From the NCBI RefSeq assembly GCF_005221285.1, contig NZ_CP039886.1, positions 1 to 64,000 of the forward strand: a DNA stretch of 64,000 nt, given 5' to 3'. Shown here piece by piece: positions 60,306 through 64,000 of this stretch (position 1 is the first letter of the stretch; each line of letters begins with the position of its first letter). Under the pieces are notes generated by a model. It ran no database searches and was not told the origin of the DNA. It saw only the letters and a list, made by a program, of their open reading frames with translations. The stretch is from Neisseria flavescens (GTDB taxonomy: Bacteria; Pseudomonadota; Gammaproteobacteria; Burkholderiales; Neisseriaceae). The position numbers and the translations under genes were made by a program.

Positions 60306-61603
60306 TGTGTTGAAACCGCAGGTTTTGATTTGTTACCGAATTTCCAAGAAACACCTGCGCCAAAGGTTTTTTCCGAACCAGAAAAACTACCTGCTACATT
60401 GAGTAGTACGTTTTCAGCTGGTTTAAACACTGCACCCATTGCCACCGCTTGCGCATTTTTATAACTTCCAACACCCAAAGACAACGCAAATTTATCATCT
60501 TCGCCTAATTGTGCAGGTTTTAATGAAGCCAACGCCGCCGCACTTGCGCCGACGCGGTTAATACGTAAATCTGTTCGATTTAAATGGGTATCAACTTGTG
60601 TAAATTGATTATTCACTTGACCAATTTTAGCTTCTACTGCATTTAACTGACGAACATTTACTGCATCATAATCTTCTGTACCATCAGCGACATTGACGAT
60701 TTGGCGACGATAGTTCGCTGTTTTACTTCCCACTGAAACGGTGTTGGCACGGTCGGCAATAGAATAATTACCTAAAGCAACCGATTTTTCTTTTTCTGCT
60801 GTGCTATTTGCACCTAATGCCAATGAATCTTTTGCGTTGGCTTCAGCAAAATACCCGAATGCCGAGGAATCCTTTTGTCTTGCCTTTGAATTAAAGCCAA
60901 TGGCTGTACTGAATTTACCTAATGCTTCACTTTGCGCACCGTATGCGCTAGCACCTGTTGCCCCTGTAGTGCTGAACGCACCGAATGAATTGGCGAGTAG
61001 TCCGTGCGATGAAGCTTTATAACCAAATGCTTGGCTACCGAAAGTTGCGCCATAACTGTTAATTACAGCTTCTTCATTTTGAGAGGTTCCAATAACATTT
61101 GTTACATTACCGCTACCGTCAGTAACAACTTGCTTAGACGTGCCATTGATTGGCGTTGTTTTATTTGCAGGCAATTTAGACACTGTAGCACTTTCACCAA
61201 ATGCTGCTGTACTCGCCCCATCTGCAACACTTGCCTTATAACCCATAGCAATAGATCTATTGGCTTTCGATGATGCTTTTGTTTCAAAGCCGATGACAAT
61301 ATTATCATATGTGTCTTTACCCTTTGTTTCTGCTTTATAACCGATAGCAATACCTTTCCCCTCTTCACTTACTACGACTGAACCATCCCCAAGCGCAATT
61401 GAGTTAAAACCTTGAGCAGTAGAATTATTACCAATCGCAATATTAACTGTACTTTTATATTTTCCATCACCGGTAGTGACCTGACCGCCTTGGAAGCTAT
61501 AGGTTTTATCGTTCACATTAGAAACTGTAGCCGCAACAGACTGAACAGGATAAAAAGAAGTGGAAATAAGTAGAGTAATTAAAGAAAGGCGGGTTAGACT
61601 ATT

Positions 61604-61638
<35 letters not shown>

Positions 61639-61789
61639 ATGATTTTCATTGTTTTGCTCCTTTGTCAAGAAAATAATTGAGGACGGTCATTCTAACAGAA
61701 AATAAAAGGCAAGACATTATTTTAAAAATTAATTGATTTTAGTAGTCATTGTGAACGCATAAATAGCCACTTAATAGCAGTTAAAGAAA

Positions 61790-61819
61790 AGCCTCTAATC
61801 TATATTAGAATTAGAGGCT
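61790..61819. terminator. Perfect hairpin upstream of the adhesin
   Basis: AGCCTCTAAT / ATTAGAGGCT with a ten-base loop, A-rich on one side and T-poor on the other. In the 61650-62050 gap, which otherwise holds only an AT-DUS near 61950, an AG-DUS at 62032 and AT-rich promoter-like DNA. Confidence 0.55.
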
Positions 61820-62050
61820 ATAAAAAGTCATCACTGTTATAGTGCTGGGGAAAGATCGTTAAGTTCTTCAATTCTTAACATTCTAATACTGGTCGATATC
61901 TTTCTATTATTTTAAAATTAACAATGCTGTTTGAAAATCTTAATTTCAGACGGCATTTTTTATTTTTCCGAGTAATACCACATCCCCCTATGTTGAGAGG
62001 CTGATGATTATTTCAATATAGCCGGACTGTTTTTCAGACGGCCTGAAAGT

Positions 62051-62509
62051 TTAATCAACCATTCTGCGTATTTCGTTGATGGGGATACGCGGGGTATAGA
62101 GTATGTCGTAGGTTGGTTTGTCCAAAAGATCTTGCAGGGAGTATTGATCTAAATGGTTGAAGAAAGCTTTGATGGCGCCGGTAATGATGCCGGTCAGTCG
62201 GCAGGATGGGGTAATGAGGCATTCGTTGTTTTCGCCCATACATTCGACAACCTGCATCGGCTCAAGATGGCGCACGACTGCGCCGATGTTGATTTTTTCT
62301 GGAACATCCGCCAAGCGCAAACCGCCGCCTTTACCGCGCACGCTGACCAGAAATCCGCCTTTGACTAATGAGGTAACCACTTTCATCAAGTGGCTTTTGG
62401 AAATATTGTAAGTCTCGGCAATGGTGCTGATATTGACGAGGGTGTCATCGTTAATGGCGGTATAAACCAATACGCGCAATCCGTAATCGGTATGTTGGGT
62501 CAGATACAT
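62051..62509 (-). CDS. nsrR: Nitric-oxide-sensing Rrf2 repressor NsrR
   Basis: A 4Fe-4S or 2Fe-2S Rrf2-type repressor of nitrosative-stress genes. The 152-residue protein has the N-terminal winged helix (YLTQHTDYGLRVLVYTA, SKSHLMKVVTSLVKGGFL, RGKGGGLRLA) and the cluster cysteines in VECMGENNECLITPSCRL. It is divergent from the hemerythrin-like gene and nnrS, both plausible members of its regulon. Confidence 0.93.
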   Translation of the reverse strand: MYLTQHTDYGLRVLVYTAINDDTLVNISTIAETYNISKSHLMKVVTSLVKGGFLVSVRGKGGGLRLADVPEKINIGAVVRHLEPMQVVECMGENNECLITPSCRLTGIITGAIKAFFNHLDQYSLQDLLDKPTYDILYTPRIPINEIRRMVD

Positions 62510-62656
62510 AGCTGGCTCTTTGAATATTTTTTCTTATATGTCAAAAGGGTAGTGTTTGGTAAAGGGTTGTTTGACTTTATGTGGGATTGGGTTTCATAAT
62601 ATCTGAAACATTTAAATTAATCCAGTTTGACAAACTGTTGCCATTATAACGAACTT

Positions 62657-63037
62657 ATGAAACCCTTGAAACGTCACCCTGCCTTAATAGAACTTTCCCG
62701 CGAGCATCATGGCTCGCTGTCGTTGTGCGTCCGTCTCCTGCGTACGCCGGAGCAAAGCCATCAAGCGGAGCTGGATCCTCATTTTGTGGAGCTTGAGCCA
62801 CATTTTTTGGAGGAAGAAACCATGTTTGCGCCGTATTGGGATAAGGTTGATCAGGCGTTGAGGCAGCGTTTTGAAGACGATCATGCCAAGCTGCGTGCGA
62901 TGATGGCTCATCCCGAATATATGAATGAATCATGGAATAAGGATTTTGCGGTAATTTTGCGCGATCATGCGCGTTTTGAGGAGCGCGAGCTTTTTCCTGC
63001 GATTGAACCTTTTTTGCCTTTGCCTGAGAATGTGTAA
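62657..63037 (+). CDS. Hemerythrin-like HHE domain protein
   Basis: A 126-residue all-helical protein with the iron-ligand pattern LSREHHGSLSL near residue 15, HFLEEETMFAPYW near 50, DDHAKLR near 75 and RDHARFEERELFP near 100, as in HHE/hemerythrin proteins that handle NO or oxygen. It stands between nsrR and nnrS. The ATG at 62657 is preferred to an upstream ORF start that adds a non-conserved MTNCCHYNEL. Confidence 0.85.
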   Translation: MKPLKRHPALIELSREHHGSLSLCVRLLRTPEQSHQAELDPHFVELEPHFLEEETMFAPYWDKVDQALRQRFEDDHAKLRAMMAHPEYMNESWNKDFAVILRDHARFEERELFPAIEPFLPLPENV

Positions 63038-63054
63038 TAGGGAAGGGAATTGAT

Positions 63055-63083
63055 GGCCGTCTGAAAAGTTTCAGACGGCCTCT
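63055..63083 (+). terminator. DUS stem-loop between hemerythrin-like gene and nnrS
   Basis: TGGCCGTCTGAA and TTCAGACGGCCT form a stem with a four-base loop; one arm has a variant second base. Confidence 0.6.
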
Positions 63084-63123
63084 GTTGCTGTCTTATGATG
63101 ATATAAAAATAGAAGGAACCACC

Positions 63124-64000
63124 ATGAACGATTTGTTCAAACATCCTGTATGGGCAATGGCCTTCCGCCCGTTTTACTCGTTGGCGGCTTTGTATGGCGC
63201 ATTGTCTATATTGCTTTGGGGCTTCGGCTATCAGGGTACGCCTGAATTGCCGGGTTTGTATTGGCATGCCCATGAAATGATTTGGGGCTACGCCGGATTG
63301 GTTGTCATTGCATTCTTGCTGACGGCCGTGGCAACTTGGACTGGCCAGCCGCCTACACGCGGTAAGGCGTTGGCAGGTTTGACCGCATTTTGGCTGCTTG
63401 CGCGTTTGTGTGCGTTTATTCCCGGCTGGGGTGCGACGGCAAGCGGCATATTCGGCACGATCTTTTTCTGGTATGGCGCGGTGTGTATGGCTTTGCCGGT
63501 AATCCGTTCTCAAAACAAGCGCAACTATGTTGCCGTATTTGCTATTTTTGTTTTGGGTGGTACCCATTTCGCGTTCCATATGAAAATGCAGCCGTTTGAT
63601 GCCATCGCGCTGATGACCGGTTTGCAATCCGGTTTGATTATGGTGGCCGGTTTTATCGGTTTGATCGGTATGCGGATTATCTCGTTCTTCACGTCCAAAC
63701 GTTTGAATGTACCGCAAATTCCCAGCCCTCAATGGGTCGCGCACGCATCGCTTTGGCTGCCTATGCTGACTGCCATGATGATGGCGCATAACATATTGCC
63801 GGAATTGGCTGCTTTGTTCTCTATTGCTGCCGGTGTGATTTTTACCGTGCAGGTGTACCGCTGGTGGTATAAAGCCGTACTGAAAGAACCTATGCTTTGG
63901 ATTTTGTTTGCAGGCTATCTGTTTACAGGCTTGGGTTTGATTGCTGTCGGTCTTTCTTATTGGATTTCAAGTTTCCTGAATTTGGGCGTACACCTTATCG
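63124..64000 (+). CDS. nnrS: NnrS family membrane protein (partial)
   Basis: A heme- and copper-containing inner-membrane protein linked to NO metabolism. The visible 292 residues start MNDLFKHPVWAMAFRPFYSL, with the family block GLYWHAHEMIWGYAGLVVIA near residue 43, GGTHFAFH and GMRIISFFTSKRLNVPQ. About eight helices are visible before the window edge truncates the gene. AAGGAA stands before the ATG. With nsrR and the hemerythrin-like gene it makes an NO-response cluster. Confidence 0.92.
   Translation, partial: MNDLFKHPVWAMAFRPFYSLAALYGALSILLWGFGYQGTPELPGLYWHAHEMIWGYAGLVVIAFLLTAVATWTGQPPTRGKALAGLTAFWLLARLCAFIPGWGATASGIFGTIFFWYGAVCMALPVIRSQNKRNYVAVFAIFVLGGTHFAFHMKMQPFDAIALMTGLQSGLIMVAGFIGLIGMRIISFFTSKRLNVPQIPSPQWVAHASLWLPMLTAMMMAHNILPELAALFSIAAGVIFTVQVYRWWYKAVLKEPMLWILFAGYLFTGLGLIAVGLSYWISSFLNLGVHLI

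Overview
The window is a chromosomal segment of a Neisseria, most likely a commensal of the N. subflava/flavescens type. The basis is the very abundant 12-mer AGGCCGTCTGAA (the AG-DUS dialect of the DNA uptake sequence), which often occurs as inverted pairs at gene ends, together with a Correia element (CREE) and typical neisserial genes (ACP-like protein, dnaA/dnaN, tonB-exbB-exbD, nsrR/nnrS). Species assignment is inference. The window starts exactly at dnaA, so it is probably the conventional start of a circular chromosome.

Layout. 1-25.4 kb is mainly housekeeping: dnaA-dnaN, an ACP-like surface protein, lactate permease, queuosine genes queE/queD, orn, dxs, sdaA, an NlpC/P60 hydrolase, hslO, ychF-membrane protein-tyrS, ppc, a divergent moaC, moeB, a LrgA/LrgB pair, argJ and a ClC channel. 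25.4-27.9 kb is a remnant of a filamentous prophage (Rep protein with a frameshifted 5' end, truncated ssDNA-binding protein) cut by a decayed IS5-type element. 28-30.8 kb holds erpA, a LexA-like S24 repressor facing a small secreted protein across an operator-rich gap, and argC.

30.9-41.7 kb is accessory. It has an orphan nuclease-type toxin tail with a frameshifted immunity-like gene, a strong small-RNA candidate, an SbmA/YddA-type ABC exporter next to a TonB-dependent siderophore receptor whose leader carries a MITE, serB and lpxH. It ends in a PIG-L deacetylase gene interrupted by a tandem array of two lipase-like toxin tails, each followed by an overlapping lipoprotein gene that looks like its immunity gene.

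41.9-59.7 kb is again mostly core: aspS, a DUF502 protein, pldA, rpsT, potD, an EamA protein, fhs, a CREE, a glycosyltransferase broken at a poly-A tract, fba, a thioesterase, a third polymorphic-toxin scar (small zinc-ribbon protein plus a VENN-motif fragment) fused to the front of xerC, tonB-exbB-exbD, ETF-QO, folP and a CAU-anticodon tRNA. 59.8-61.7 kb is a foreign island without DUS: a decayed ORF and a trimeric autotransporter adhesin that carries a Haemophilus-type uptake signal and is switched OFF by eight AGCA repeats at its start. The window ends in a nitric-oxide cluster (nsrR, a hemerythrin-like protein, nnrS cut by the window edge).

Common theme: the accessory parts are dominated by competition and surface-variation systems (three separate remnants of polymorphic toxin/immunity loci, one adhesin and one glycosyltransferase with slippage tracts) that appear to have been shuffled by natural transformation.
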